Assembly (NCBI GenBank): GCA_003023565.1
Contig: PXSA01000040.1
Coordinates: 20,682-84,681, forward strand
Source of the DNA: Halobacteriales archaeon QS_9_68_17
GTDB lineage: Archaea; Halobacteriota; Halobacteria; Halobacteriales; Natronoarchaeaceae
DNA length: 64,000 nt
Direction: 5' to 3'
The notes under the pieces are model-generated. The model was not told the DNA's origin. It worked only from the letters and a program-made list of their open reading frames with translations, and did no database searches. How positions within the stretch are numbered: the first letter of the stretch is position 1; each line of letters starts with the position of its first letter. The position numbers and the translations under genes are program-made. Of this stretch, positions 40,221 through 50,209 are shown piece after piece.

Positions 40221-41414
40221 TCAGACGTCACCTCCGGTCTCGCCGGTCTCCCGCCCGGTGCGTTCCCCGGCGACCTGCCGCGAGGGCATGCCGTGGAGGA
40301 TCGCCTCGCCGCTGCTGGAGTCGAACAGGTGGATCTTCGACCGGTCGAGGACGACCTCGATGGTTTCTTCGCCCCGGATGTCGGAGTCCGGGTCGACGCT
40401 CATCAGCAGCTGGCCTGCGCCGCGGCCCTCCATGTCCATCGACGCCTCGCCGTCGCCGAGCAGCAGATAGACGAATATCTCGTCGCCCATCGGTTCGAGG
40501 ACGTCGGTGGTCGCACCGATCCGCTTCGTCGGCTCCGGGAGCGCCCCCGCGGTCTCGACCGGGTACACGTCCTCCGGGCGGATCCCCATCGTGACGTTCT
40601 GGCCGGTCGCGACGCTGTCGACGGTCGCGGGGTCGAAATCGAGGTCGAAGTACTCCGTCTCCAGCCCCGACTCAGTGATCGAACCGCTCATGAAGTTCAT
40701 CGAGGGCGACCCGATGAACCCGGCGACGAAGAGGTTCGACGGCTCGTTGTAGCAGGTCAGCGGCGGGTCGATCTGCTGCAGTTCGCCGGCGTCGAGCACC
40801 GCGATGCGGTCGGCCATGGTCATCGCCTCCGCCTGGTCGTGGGTGACGTAGATGATCGTCGTGTCCAGTTCCTTGTGGAGGCGCTGCAGTTCCGTCCGCA
40901 TGTGGACGCGGAGCTTCGCGTCGAGGTTGGCGAGCGGTTCGTCCATGAGGAACACGTCCGGTTCCCGGACGATGGCGCGGGCGATGGCGACGCGCTGTCG
41001 CTGGCCGCCCGACATCTCGTCCGGCATCCGGTCGAGCATCCCCTCTAGCTGGACGATGTCGGACGCCTTCTCCACCCGGCGGTCGGTCTCCTCCTTATCG
41101 TAGTCGCGGAGCTGGAGGCCGAAGCTGATGTTGTCGTACACGTCCATGTGGGGAAACAGCGCGATGTTCTGGAACACCATCGCCACGCCCCGGTCTTTCG
41201 GCGGCAGCGTCGTCACGTCGCGGTCGCCGATGTGCACCGTCCCCTCGGAGGGTTTGGTCAGTCCGGCGACCATCTCCATCGTCGTTGATTTCCCGCAGCC
41301 GGACGGGCCGACGAGACAGATGAACTCGCCGTCTTGCAGGTCGAGGTTTATGTCGTCGACGGCCGTGACGTCCTCGTAGCGTTTCGTGATGTGTTCGAGT
41401 TTGACTTGTGCCAT
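40221..41414 (-). CDS. sugar ABC transporter ATP-binding protein (UgpC/MsmK-like)
   Basis: GPSGCGKSTTMEMVAGL, MSGGQRQRVAIARAIV, VFLMDEPLANLDAKLR, TOBE-like C-terminus. Confidence 0.97.
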   Translation of the reverse strand: MAQVKLEHITKRYEDVTAVDDINLDLQDGEFICLVGPSGCGKSTTMEMVAGLTKPSEGTVHIGDRDVTTLPPKDRGVAMVFQNIALFPHMDVYDNISFGLQLRDYDKEETDRRVEKASDIVQLEGMLDRMPDEMSGGQRQRVAIARAIVREPDVFLMDEPLANLDAKLRVHMRTELQRLHKELDTTIIYVTHDQAEAMTMADRIAVLDAGELQQIDPPLTCYNEPSNLFVAGFIGSPSMNFMSGSITESGLETEYFDLDFDPATVDSVATGQNVTMGIRPEDVYPVETAGALPEPTKRIGATTDVLEPMGDEIFVYLLLGDGEASMDMEGRGAGQLLMSVDPDSDIRGEETIEVVLDRSKIHLFDSSSGEAILHGMPSRQVAGERTGRETGETGGDV

Positions 41415-41420
41415 TGTGTA

Positions 41421-42380
41421 TCACTCCTTGAGTGCGCCTGCAGTGAGGCCGCTGACGATGCGTTCCTGCGCGACGACGACGAGGATGACGACGGGGAGCA
41501 CCCCGATGATGCTCGCCGCGGCCATCAGATGGAAGTCGGTGGTGTACTGACTCTGGTAGCTCAGGATCCCGCCGACCAGCGGCGACCACTGCGCGGCCTG
41601 GTTGTCCAGCGCCATGATCGACGAGAAGAAGTACTCGTTGTACACGGCGATGAACGTCAGCACCGCGGCGGTCGCGACGCCCGGCGCGGACAGCGGGATG
41701 ATGACCCGGAACAGCGCGCCGAGCCGCGTCGTCCCCTCGACCCTGGCCGCGTCCTCCAGCCCGTCGGGGATCTGGCTGTAGAACGTCGTCAGGATGAAGA
41801 TGGCGAGCGGCAGGAACAGCGCGCTGAACGGCAGCACCATCGCCGTCGGCGTGTTGACGAGTCGGGGTGCCTGGAACAACTCGACGCCGAGGAACGGCAC
41901 CGCGACGGCGTTCCCGGTGAACGCGTCGAACAGCGGCACCAGAAACGCCGCGGGCGGGAAGTACGAGATCGCGAGGATCCCGAGCATCAACGCGCCCCGT
42001 CCCGGGAACTCCAGCCGTCCGAAGACGTAGCCGGCGAGGCTGGCGATGAACAGCACGATGATCGTCGTGACGATCGCCAGCACGAAGCTGTTGAAGACGT
42101 AGAGGTGGAACGGTATCTGCTGGAACACGTCGCCGAACGCCGCCCAGTTCGCCTGTCCCTGCGGGCGGAGCAACGGGAGGTCCCACTCCCCGCCGAGGAT
42201 GAGGCGACTCGGCGTCAGCGCCAGCACCAGCAGCCAGTAGAAGGGGAACAGCGTCGTCACCAGGAAAAACACCGTGACGATGTAGAACAGCGCCCTGTAG
42301 AGGCGCTTTCGCTGCTCGTCGTCGTGAATCACGCCCTGCGTCCATCGGGCAAGCGCCCCGTCTGAAGACTCTGATGACAT
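41421..42380 (-). CDS. carbohydrate ABC transporter permease
   Basis: Multi-TM protein with EDAARVEGTTRLGALFRVIIPLSAPGVATA EAA loop. Confidence 0.95.
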   Translation of the reverse strand: MSSESSDGALARWTQGVIHDDEQRKRLYRALFYIVTVFFLVTTLFPFYWLLVLALTPSRLILGGEWDLPLLRPQGQANWAAFGDVFQQIPFHLYVFNSFVLAIVTTIIVLFIASLAGYVFGRLEFPGRGALMLGILAISYFPPAAFLVPLFDAFTGNAVAVPFLGVELFQAPRLVNTPTAMVLPFSALFLPLAIFILTTFYSQIPDGLEDAARVEGTTRLGALFRVIIPLSAPGVATAAVLTFIAVYNEYFFSSIMALDNQAAQWSPLVGGILSYQSQYTTDFHLMAAASIIGVLPVVILVVVAQERIVSGLTAGALKE

Positions 42381-42381
42381 G

Positions 42382-43401
42382 TTAGAACCCCTCCCTGTAC
42401 TGCTGGTAGATCACGCCGGCGACCGCTATCGCGATCACTCCGGCGGTGACGAACGCGACCGCGGCCGAGAGGCCCCGCGCCGTGATGAACGTCGAGACGA
42501 CCATACAGGACAGCGACGGGACGACGGTGCAGTCCGACGTGATGTCGATCAGCCCGTAGATCCGCATCGCTTGGATGGTCCGAAACAGGATCGCGACGCC
42601 GAGCGTCGGCAGGATCAGCGGGAACGTGATCATCCGGAACTGCTGCCAGCGCGTCGCGCCGGCGACCTTCGCCACGTCGTAGAGGCTCCGGTCGATGCTC
42701 TGTAGCCCCGCCAGTATCAGCAGCGCCATGAACGCCGACGTCTTCCAGATGTCGGCGACGATCACGATGAGCAGTGCGCTCGACGGGTCGTTGAGCGTGT
42801 TCCGTGCGGCGACGACGCCGAGGGGCGCGAGCACCTGCGTCGCGAACCCGGCGCTCGGGTGGAACATCAGGTGGAAGATCATCCCCTGAATGACGATGGG
42901 GATGGCCCACGGGATGATGATGGCGACCCGCACCCATCGGCGTCCGTAGAAGTCCTGGTCCAGCACTAGCGCCTGTCCGAGGCCGATGAGCGTCTCGAAG
43001 AAGACGCTCACACCGGTGAAGATGAGCGTCACCGCGAGCGCGCTACGCAGGAGCCCCTCGACGTGGACGAACGGGAACGATCCGTCGACGACCACCTCTC
43101 CCCACAGGAACCGGGGACCACCGAACAGCCTGTCGGCCTGTCCGGTGAAGAGGTCGACGTAGTGTTGGAAGCCGACCCACTCGGGGTCGCCCGTTCCCAC
43201 GATGCCCGTGTACAGCGACAGCTCGAACGTCCGGATCAGCGGGTACAACGCGACAGCGCCGAGCAGGAGAAACACCGGCGTCAACAGCAGGTAGGCGAAC
43301 CCCGTCTCGCCGAGGTTCTCCATCCAGCGCACCAGGGTCACGTGCGGCCCCGACCGCCGGGATTCCCTCGCCGGACTTCCCTGTGGTTCTTCGGCGCTCA
43401 T
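42382..43401 (-). CDS. sugar ABC transporter permease
   Basis: Multi-TM protein with YDVAKVAGATRWQQFRMITFPLILPTLGV EAA loop. Confidence 0.95.
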   Translation of the reverse strand: MSAEEPQGSPARESRRSGPHVTLVRWMENLGETGFAYLLLTPVFLLLGAVALYPLIRTFELSLYTGIVGTGDPEWVGFQHYVDLFTGQADRLFGGPRFLWGEVVVDGSFPFVHVEGLLRSALAVTLIFTGVSVFFETLIGLGQALVLDQDFYGRRWVRVAIIIPWAIPIVIQGMIFHLMFHPSAGFATQVLAPLGVVAARNTLNDPSSALLIVIVADIWKTSAFMALLILAGLQSIDRSLYDVAKVAGATRWQQFRMITFPLILPTLGVAILFRTIQAMRIYGLIDITSDCTVVPSLSCMVVSTFITARGLSAAVAFVTAGVIAIAVAGVIYQQYREGF

Positions 43402-43404
43402 CGG

Positions 43405-44859
43405 TCACCCTTCTTCGGTGTCTTCCAGGTCGCCCTGGAGGTCCGCCATCGCCTGATCGGGTGCTTTGGACCCGGCGACGGTGCTGTTCGCCTCGCGGGC
43501 GATGAAGCTGGACTGAGTGGACCACACGGTGGTCACCGGCCGCGGCATCACGTTCTCGCCGGCGACCTGCAGCGTGTCCATGTAGTTGCCGATGGGCTCG
43601 ATCTCCTGCGCCTGGTCCGACCCGAACAGCGCCGGCTTGGGCGGTAGCCATCCCCAGATGTCGAGCATGCCGAGGTACACCTCGTCCTGCATCGCCGTCC
43701 GGAGGATCTCCATCGCGGCGTCCTTGCTCTCGGAGTTCGGGTTGAGGACGACGTGCCAGCCGCCGAGCGCGGAGGTCGTCCCGCCGGTACCGGGCTGGGT
43801 CGCTTCGTCCTCGGAGACGGCGTACGGGATCGGCATCGCGCCGTACGCGTCGGTCCCGAGTTCGCCCGCGTTCAGCGTGATGGCGTAGGGCCAGTTGCGC
43901 TGCATGACCGCCTCGCCGTTGAGGATCGCCTCGCGGGCGTCCTCCTCCTGCCAGGACGTGATCTCCGAGGGAGCGATGTCGCTGGCGTAGTTCCCGAAGT
44001 TCTCGTCGACGCCCTCCGTGAACGTGCGCATCATCCGCAGCGAGTCGATCACCTCGGACTCGTTGACCGTGACCGGGCGCTCGCCCATCGGACCGAACAG
44101 GTTGTCGCGGCCGCCGAAGTACGCGCCGCCCCACGAGGACATGACCTCGTTGAACGTACAGCAGGAGGTGCCGCCGTAGTTCGCCCACTGCGTGGCGAAG
44201 CCGAACTGGGCGTCGGAGGCCTCCGTGATCTCCGCGGTGATCTGGGACCACTCCTCCCAGGTCATCGGCTCCGTCGCCCACTGCTCGAAGTCGGAGTCGT
44301 CGTAGCCGGCTTCCCGGGCGTAGTCCTTCCGGTACTGCATCGTGGGGAAGTCCGGGAAGTACGGGAGACCGTAGAGGTCGCCGCTCTCGGGGTCCCGCGC
44401 CGTCGACGTGAACCCCTCGAAGAACTCGTCCTCGATGGTCTGGAGTTCGCTCTCGTCGAGCTCCTCGCTCATGTTGGCGATGAGCCCGCGCTGGATGAAC
44501 GTGTTGACCCAGCCGTTGTCCATCAGCATGAGGTCGGGTTCCGTCTCCCCGGCGTTGAGCAGTTCCGTGTAGTTGTCCCGGCGGTCCCCGGTGTTGTTCG
44601 CGCCGCCGCGGAACTCGATCTCGATGTCGTCGCTGAGGCCGTTGTCGTGATACAGCTCCTTGATCTCGTCCGCGGCCTCCTGACTCGCGGTCGGGTCGTA
44701 TCCCCAGACGACGGTGTTCCCGTTGTCGCTGCCGTCGCCACCGTAGATACACCCGGCGAGCCCCGTTGCGACGCCTGATGCCCCTGCCGCTTTCACGAAC
44801 GTGCGTCGGGAGACGCCGCTGCGTCGCCCCGTTTTCTCGCTATTGCCAGCCATTGCCAT
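43405..44859 (-). CDS. sugar ABC transporter substrate-binding lipoprotein
   Basis: Tat/lipobox SRRTFVKAAGASGVATGLAGC; extracellular solute-binding fold; internal start of the 43405-46197 ORF. Confidence 0.95.
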   Translation of the reverse strand: MAMAGNSEKTGRRSGVSRRTFVKAAGASGVATGLAGCIYGGDGSDNGNTVVWGYDPTASQEAADEIKELYHDNGLSDDIEIEFRGGANNTGDRRDNYTELLNAGETEPDLMLMDNGWVNTFIQRGLIANMSEELDESELQTIEDEFFEGFTSTARDPESGDLYGLPYFPDFPTMQYRKDYAREAGYDDSDFEQWATEPMTWEEWSQITAEITEASDAQFGFATQWANYGGTSCCTFNEVMSSWGGAYFGGRDNLFGPMGERPVTVNESEVIDSLRMMRTFTEGVDENFGNYASDIAPSEITSWQEEDAREAILNGEAVMQRNWPYAITLNAGELGTDAYGAMPIPYAVSEDEATQPGTGGTTSALGGWHVVLNPNSESKDAAMEILRTAMQDEVYLGMLDIWGWLPPKPALFGSDQAQEIEPIGNYMDTLQVAGENVMPRPVTTVWSTQSSFIAREANSTVAGSKAPDQAMADLQGDLEDTEEG

Positions 44860-45089
44860 GGAAGTATGTGATACATTGATACTTATAATTAATGGAGCGG
44901 ATACTACAGGTGTTGTTAAAATCTCCAGTCGATCGGCGGCGACCGGGCGACGGAAGCGATATCCAGCGCGTCGGAGTCGGGGAATATCCGCGGTCGACGC
45001 GCCGGGGAGAGCGGTCGCTCGGTGGCGGGATATCGGAGAACGGACAGACGCTCGTCGGCCCGGCCCGCTTCGGCCGCGTACGCGGCGTC

Positions 45090-46169
45090 TCAGTCCGCGA
45101 TCCCGGACACGGTGATCCGAACCGCCTCGACCGCTTCCAGCATCGCCCCCCAGCCGCCCACGACCCACTCGCGGTCGCCCGTGTCCACGACGAGGTGGAC
45201 CTGCCCCGCGACCTGCGAGAGGGGCGGTTCCGTCGCATCGGCCGACGAGACGCCGGCGTACTCCGTCTCGACGATCCGGCCCGATAGCTGGACGCGCTCG
45301 TCGGTCGCCGTCTCGTACCCCTCCACGGTTACGTCGACCGTCGCCCCGTCGTCCAGCAGGGGTTCGACGTCCTGGACGCACTGCCGGATGTCGACGTAGG
45401 TCATCGGCGGCTCGTCGGGATCGACGGCGTACAGCGGCTCCCAGACCTCCCACAGGCAGGTGAGGAAGTACCAGTGGAACACGTAAGTGTGCGTCCTGTC
45501 GTCGACGAGGATGCCGTACTCGTTGACCGAGCGGGCGTGCGGCGTGAAACACGTCCAGGTCCGGTCGACGAGCGCGACGAACGGCGACGGTAACTGCCTG
45601 TGTCGCGCCTCGGTACAGGTCTCGGCCAGTTCCGCCCGCCCCGGGAGGTCGCCGTCCGACCCGTCCGGCGTGTACAGCGAGAGCTTCACGTCGACGCCGT
45701 TGTCCAGCGCCGTCCGGAGGGCGGGGGCCAGCCGCTCGTACTGCTGGGGGTCCGTCGATAGCTGGACCTGGTTCTCCGCCGTCTCGATCAGCGACTCGGC
45801 GTGGTCGAGCACGGTTTCGAACCGCTTGACGATGCTCACGCGGTGGTTCTCCATCGCCGGCTGGTTCCACCGCTCCTCTATCTCCTCGGCGGCCGACGAG
45901 AACCGCTCCGCGCGGGTCTGGAGGTCGTCCAGCACGTCGGCGGGACTGTGCGCCCGCGCGTGGAGGCTCCCCTGTTCGTACGTCTCGATGTACCTCTTCC
46001 GCTCGAGGTCGCGCAACACGTCGTAGATCCGCGGGTCCGGGACGGAACTCGCCTCCGCGATGTCGGTCGCGGGCGACGCGCCCAGTTCCAGCACTGCGAC
46101 GTACGCGTCGGCCTGATACGGCGAGAGGCCGGCGTCTTCGAGGATCTCGGTGAGTTCGTCGCTGTCCAT
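45090..46169 (-). CDS. TrmB family transcriptional regulator
   Basis: N-terminal wHTH LTEILEDAGLSPYQADAYVAVLELGASPATDIAEASSVPDPRIYDVLRDLERKRYIETYEQ plus TrmB effector domain. Confidence 0.95.
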   Translation of the reverse strand: MDSDELTEILEDAGLSPYQADAYVAVLELGASPATDIAEASSVPDPRIYDVLRDLERKRYIETYEQGSLHARAHSPADVLDDLQTRAERFSSAAEEIEERWNQPAMENHRVSIVKRFETVLDHAESLIETAENQVQLSTDPQQYERLAPALRTALDNGVDVKLSLYTPDGSDGDLPGRAELAETCTEARHRQLPSPFVALVDRTWTCFTPHARSVNEYGILVDDRTHTYVFHWYFLTCLWEVWEPLYAVDPDEPPMTYVDIRQCVQDVEPLLDDGATVDVTVEGYETATDERVQLSGRIVETEYAGVSSADATEPPLSQVAGQVHLVVDTGDREWVVGGWGAMLEAVEAVRITVSGIAD

Positions 46170-46221
46170 TACCGTTATTTTTCCGGCCTTTCCCCATTCA
46201 AATATCTGATAGTTTCCCGCA

Positions 46222-47196
46222 TTAGTCCTTCCCCTCGGCGGGCCACGACGGCCGTTTCGGCCCCTCGATCCGCGCGATTTCCTCGTCGGAGAGGTCGACG
46301 TCGACCGCCGCGACGTTCTCTTCGAGGTGGTCGATCGTTCGCGGGCCGATGATCGGCGCGTCGACGACCGGCTTGTGCAACAGCCACGCGAGGCTCACCT
46401 GCGCCGGCGAGGCGTCCCTCTCGTCCGCGATGGCGCGGACCTCGTCAAGCACGTCCCAGTTCTCCTCGGTGAAGCGGTTCCGGGTGTACTCGTCGGCGTC
46501 GGCCCGCAGGCCCTCTTCCGGGTCCGTATCGCGCTCGTACTTGCCCGTCAGGAAGCCGCCGGCCAGCGGCGACCACGGGATGACGCCCACCCCCTCCTCC
46601 TCGCAGACCGGCAGGAGGTTCGCCTCCTCGTGGCGGTCGACCGCGTTGTACTCCGGCTGCATGCAGACGAACCGCTCGTAGTTCTCCACGTCCGCGGTGT
46701 ACAGCGCCCGTTGGAACTTCCAGTTCGGCATCGTGCTCGCGCCGACGTACCGGACCTTCCCCTCGTTTACGAGGTGATCGAGCGCCGACAGCGTCTCCTC
46801 GATCGGCGTGTTCTCGTCCCAGCGGTGGGTCTGGTAGAGGTCGATGTAGTCGGTGCCGAGTCGGTCGAGGCTCCTCTCGGCCTGCTCCAGAACGTGCTTG
46901 CGCGAGAGCCCTTGCCCGTTCGGCCCCTCGCGCATCGGCCCGTACACCTTCGTCGCGACCACGAGTTCGTCCCGCCGGCCCTCTATCGCCTCGCCGACTA
47001 TCCCCTCGCTTTCCCCCTGCGAGTAGACGTTCGCGGTGTCGAGGAAGTTGATCCCGAGGTCGATCGCTCGGTCGAGTATCTCCTTGCTCTGTTCCCTGTC
47101 GCCGATCATCCACGGCTCGCCGGACCCGAAGTTCATGCATCCGAGACAGAACCGCGACACCTCCAGACCCGTGTCGCCGAGGTACGTGTACTCCAT
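46222..47196 (-). CDS. aldo/keto reductase
   Basis: MEYTYLGDTGLEVSRFCLGCMNFG, TDYIDLYQTHRWDENTPIEETLSALDHL, VIPWSPLAGGFLTGKY. Confidence 0.96.
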   Translation of the reverse strand: MEYTYLGDTGLEVSRFCLGCMNFGSGEPWMIGDREQSKEILDRAIDLGINFLDTANVYSQGESEGIVGEAIEGRRDELVVATKVYGPMREGPNGQGLSRKHVLEQAERSLDRLGTDYIDLYQTHRWDENTPIEETLSALDHLVNEGKVRYVGASTMPNWKFQRALYTADVENYERFVCMQPEYNAVDRHEEANLLPVCEEEGVGVIPWSPLAGGFLTGKYERDTDPEEGLRADADEYTRNRFTEENWDVLDEVRAIADERDASPAQVSLAWLLHKPVVDAPIIGPRTIDHLEENVAAVDVDLSDEEIARIEGPKRPSWPAEGKD

Positions 47197-47316
47197 GGCA
47201 GACTCTTGCACGAGATCAGGTACCACAGCCGTGATTAAAAACTCCGGTGACTGATAATCGGGGCGGACCCTCCGCCGCCGGAACGCTGAAAACGCCGGAC
47301 TAACAAGTGGGAGGGC

Positions 47317-47973
47317 ATGGCGACGCTACTCGACGCCGTCCGTCGACCCGAATACACCGGCGAACGGCGGTGCTGGCCCTGTACGACCGTTAACGCGGCT
47401 CTCGTTGCGCTCGCGAGCGCCGCCACCGTCGCCGTCTCCGTTCCCGCGGCGGTCGTCGTCGCGGCGCTCGGGTCCGCGGGCATCGCCCTGCGCGGCTACG
47501 TCGTGCCGTACACGCCGCGGTTCGCGCCCCGGATCGCGGCGGTTCTCCCCGGCGACCTGTTTCACGACGAACCCGGCCCGAGCGACTCGCTCGGCGCGGC
47601 GGCCGACGGCGAGGGCGTTCTCGCCGCTCTGACCGACGCCGGCGTCGTCGTTCCGGAGGGCGAGACGCTGTTTCTCGACGACGGTTTCCGGGCGACGTGG
47701 CGCGAGGAGGTCGCCGCGCTCCGCGAGATGGACGACGACGCGCTCGCGGCGGCCGTCGACGACGCGGCCGTCAGGACCGCCGGCGCGCGCGTCGACCGCC
47801 TCCTCGTCAGTCTCGACGGTCAGCCCCGCGACTTCCTCGCTGGCCTCGAACGCGATGTCGACGACTCTCCCCTTCACGAGACGCGACTCTGCGGCGGGCC
47901 GTCGAACCCGCGCGAGGGGCCGCAGGACGTGCTCGCCTGCGCGGACTGCGGCGAGCGGTTACACACGTTCTGA
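47317..47973 (+). CDS. membrane/zinc-ribbon hypothetical protein carrying an in-frame 33-codon insert of antisense TrmB sequence (chimeric ORF)
   Basis: MATLLDAVRRPEYTGERRCWPCTTVNAALVALA...; residues [33 protein letters not shown] are encoded by the 99-bp repeat; C-terminal CGGPSNPREGPQDVLACADCGERLHTF. Confidence 0.7.
   Translation: MATLLDAVRRPEYTGERRCWPCTTVNAALVALASAATVAVSVPAAVVVAALGSAGIALRGYVVPYTPRFAPRIAAVLPGDLFHDEPGPSDSLGAAADGEGVLAALTDAGVVVPEGETLFLDDGFRATWREEVAALREMDDDALAAAVDDAAVRTAGARVDRLLVSLDGQPRDFLAGLERDVDDSPLHETRLCGGPSNPREGPQDVLACADCGERLHTF
47791..47889. repeat. 99-bp exact direct repeat, copy A (inside the 47317-47973 ORF)
   Basis: gtcgaccgcctcctcgtcag...ttcacgagacgcgactc identical to 48121-48219. 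Confidence 0.93.
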
Positions 47974-48033
47974 GCAGGCGGATCCGCACTCGGACGACGG
48001 GGATCGCACTCGGACGGTACTCGTTTTCAGTCC

Positions 48034-49095
48034 TCAGGGCTCGTACTCGGGCGGTTCGTCGCGCCCGATCCGGATCTCGTGAGCCTCCACGTCCTCGAAG
48101 GCGGCGACCTGCCCGCCGATGTCGACCGCCTCCTCGTCAGTCTCGACGGTCAGCCCCGCGACTTCCTCGCTGGCCTCGAACGCGATGTCGACGACTCTCC
48201 CCTTCACGAGACGCGACTCGCCGGTCTCGACGTCCCGGCCCTGGATCGTCGCGTAGAACTCGCCGCCGGACTCGATGAGGTGTTTCACGCACCGCCGAAT
48301 AGAGGCGTAGCGCCGGGGGAACGGGCGGTCGCTCCCGTCCGTGGCGAGCGTCTCCTGTGCCGTCGTCCAGAGGACGGTGCCGAAGAAGCCGCTGACGAGG
48401 AAGCCGAGCGCGGATCGGTTGAAGATGACGCCGTAACGGTCCTGGTCGTCGCGCAGCGCGTCCTGCGTCGCGTAGATCGAGTACTCGCCGTCCGCGACGA
48501 CGATGACCGGCGTCGTGATCCCCCGGCGAGCGCGGGCGGTCGTACAGACCCGGAGGTAGTCGAACTCCTCGGGGTCCGGCGCGGTCGCCGCGGGCGTCAT
48601 CAGGAGTTCGACGCTCACGCCCCTGCGATGTGCGGCCGCGAGGTCGTCCTCGAACCGCTCCAGCAGCTCCGGCGTCAGCGAGAGCGATAGTTCGTACTCC
48701 GCCTCCTCGATGACCTCCTCCAGATACCGGAGGATCGTGGAACGGGACTTCACGAGCGAGACGGCCTCGGTGTCGCGGGCGGGGGCGGTGTAGCGGGACT
48801 CGAGTTCGGACACCATCTCCGACAGCGAGGTCTGGACGTCCGCGTAGGCGTCGTCCGGGTTCACCGCGATGATCTTCATCGGGCGGGACTCCCGGAGTTC
48901 GACGAGGCCGCGGTCGCTCAGGCTCCGCACCGTGTCGTACACCCGGGGCTGTGGGATCTCGGTCCGATCGGCGATCTCGCTCGCGGTCAACTGCCCGTGT
49001 TCCAACACCGTCAGATATGCCTCTATCTCGTACTCCCCGAGGTTGAACCGCTCCCCGACCCGCTCCATCGTCGTCCGGAGGTCGTTCGTGGCCAT
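48034..49095 (-). CDS. TrmB family transcriptional regulator
   Basis: [62 protein letters not shown] and TrmB C-terminal domain. Confidence 0.94.
   Translation of the reverse strand: MATNDLRTTMERVGERFNLGEYEIEAYLTVLEHGQLTASEIADRTEIPQPRVYDTVRSLSDRGLVELRESRPMKIIAVNPDDAYADVQTSLSEMVSELESRYTAPARDTEAVSLVKSRSTILRYLEEVIEEAEYELSLSLTPELLERFEDDLAAAHRRGVSVELLMTPAATAPDPEEFDYLRVCTTARARRGITTPVIVVADGEYSIYATQDALRDDQDRYGVIFNRSALGFLVSGFFGTVLWTTAQETLATDGSDRPFPRRYASIRRCVKHLIESGGEFYATIQGRDVETGESRLVKGRVVDIAFEASEEVAGLTVETDEEAVDIGGQVAAFEDVEAHEIRIGRDEPPEYEP
48121..48219. repeat. 99-bp exact direct repeat, copy B (inside trmB, antisense)
   Basis: Identical to 47791-47889, offset 330 bp. Confidence 0.93.
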
Positions 49096-49498
49096 GTGGC
49101 ACTCACCGTGTTCCCCCGTTAAATGATTTATCGAAGTCCGAGTAGCACGCGATTTCGAAAACGAGTTTGTTTGGCCCGTGAGGGTACATGAACGTCCGGT
49201 CTTCCGGGCGGTCGTCCGCTGCCCTATCGCGTCGCTCGGAGAGGCCGGCGTAGTACTGCTTCACGCGGTCGGCGAACGCTCGAAAGGGACCGGTGTCGAA
49301 CTGCGGGTCGTGGACCTCGCCGGGGATAGTCGACGTCGTTTGCTGGCTCCGGACGGGCGTGAATTCGATAGTCAGCGAGTCCGTTGAAGCTCCAATAATA
49401 CCGTCGCGGAGGCCTCGCCGGCGCGTTCGACGCCCGCGTTGTCCAAGGGCGTGCCACACGGACAGCGGTTAAACGACTGGCACGCTTATCCCGCCGAC

Positions 49499-49738
49499 AT
49501 GGAGACGCGAACGACGCCGGAGGGTGAAACGGTACACGTCGACCGAGAGGAAGCCGAACGCGGGTCGGAGGGTCCCTTCTTCGTCGCCTATCTGACGCCG
49601 GAGCGCGAGCGCAGGTACGGCTGGTTCTGTGCCAACTGCGAGACGTTCGACAACGCGATGGACTCGATGGGTCGCATCGAATGCAACGTCTGCGGGAACT
49701 TCCGGAAGCCGACCGAGTGGGACGCCGCCCACGAGTGA
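49499..49738 (+). CDS. DUF5816-like small zinc-ribbon protein
   Basis: 79 aa, YGWFCANCETFDNAMDSMGRIECNVCGNFRKPTEWDAAHE. Confidence 0.8.
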   Translation: METRTTPEGETVHVDREEAERGSEGPFFVAYLTPERERRYGWFCANCETFDNAMDSMGRIECNVCGNFRKPTEWDAAHE

Positions 49739-49888
49739 GAGGAGCTACCGCACCTGTAGGGGCGTTCGGCGACCCGGACCGCCGGAATACCGAAACGACT
49801 CGTCGCGGTCCGCGTGACAGCCGGCGGATGCTTTCGACAGCTGTCGTGTGAGAAAACTTATTACCCGGGCCGTGGTACCGAGTACCGA

Positions 49889-50209
49889 ATGGGACCTGTT
49901 GCCACGCCCCTCGACGAACAGGCCAGATCGATCTTCAACGACCTGGGGTACACCGTCACCGGCGACGGGGAGGAGTTCCGCGCCGAGCGAGCGTGGAAGT
50001 CGGTGCAAGTGACGGTCACCGAGGAGCCGGACGAAACGCCGGACTCCGGACGACTCCGCTGTTTCGTAACCTACCGTGAACAGGCCCCGCGGCTCCGCGA
50101 CCGACTCCAGCGCTCGGAGCCGGAGTACGAGTGGGCGATCATCTGCGTCGAGGAGGACGACGAATACGAGGTCGTCCGTGCGCCGCCCTGCCGCGACGCC
50201 GCGCTTTAG
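49889..50209 (+). CDS. hypothetical protein (DUF7116-like)
   Basis: 106-aa acidic ORF; ATG at 49889. Confidence 0.7.
   Translation: MGPVATPLDEQARSIFNDLGYTVTGDGEEFRAERAWKSVQVTVTEEPDETPDSGRLRCFVTYREQAPRLRDRLQRSEPEYEWAIICVEEDDEYEVVRAPPCRDAAL

Noticed and set aside
43405-46197. 930-aa ORF treated as one protein
   Set aside because: The upstream half is a shadow of the TrmB gene; only the portion from 44859 (Tat/lipobox SBP) is real.
47791-48219. Possible CRISPR-like repeat pair
   Set aside because: Only two 99-bp copies separated by 231 bp of coding/intergenic DNA; no regular repeat-spacer pattern.
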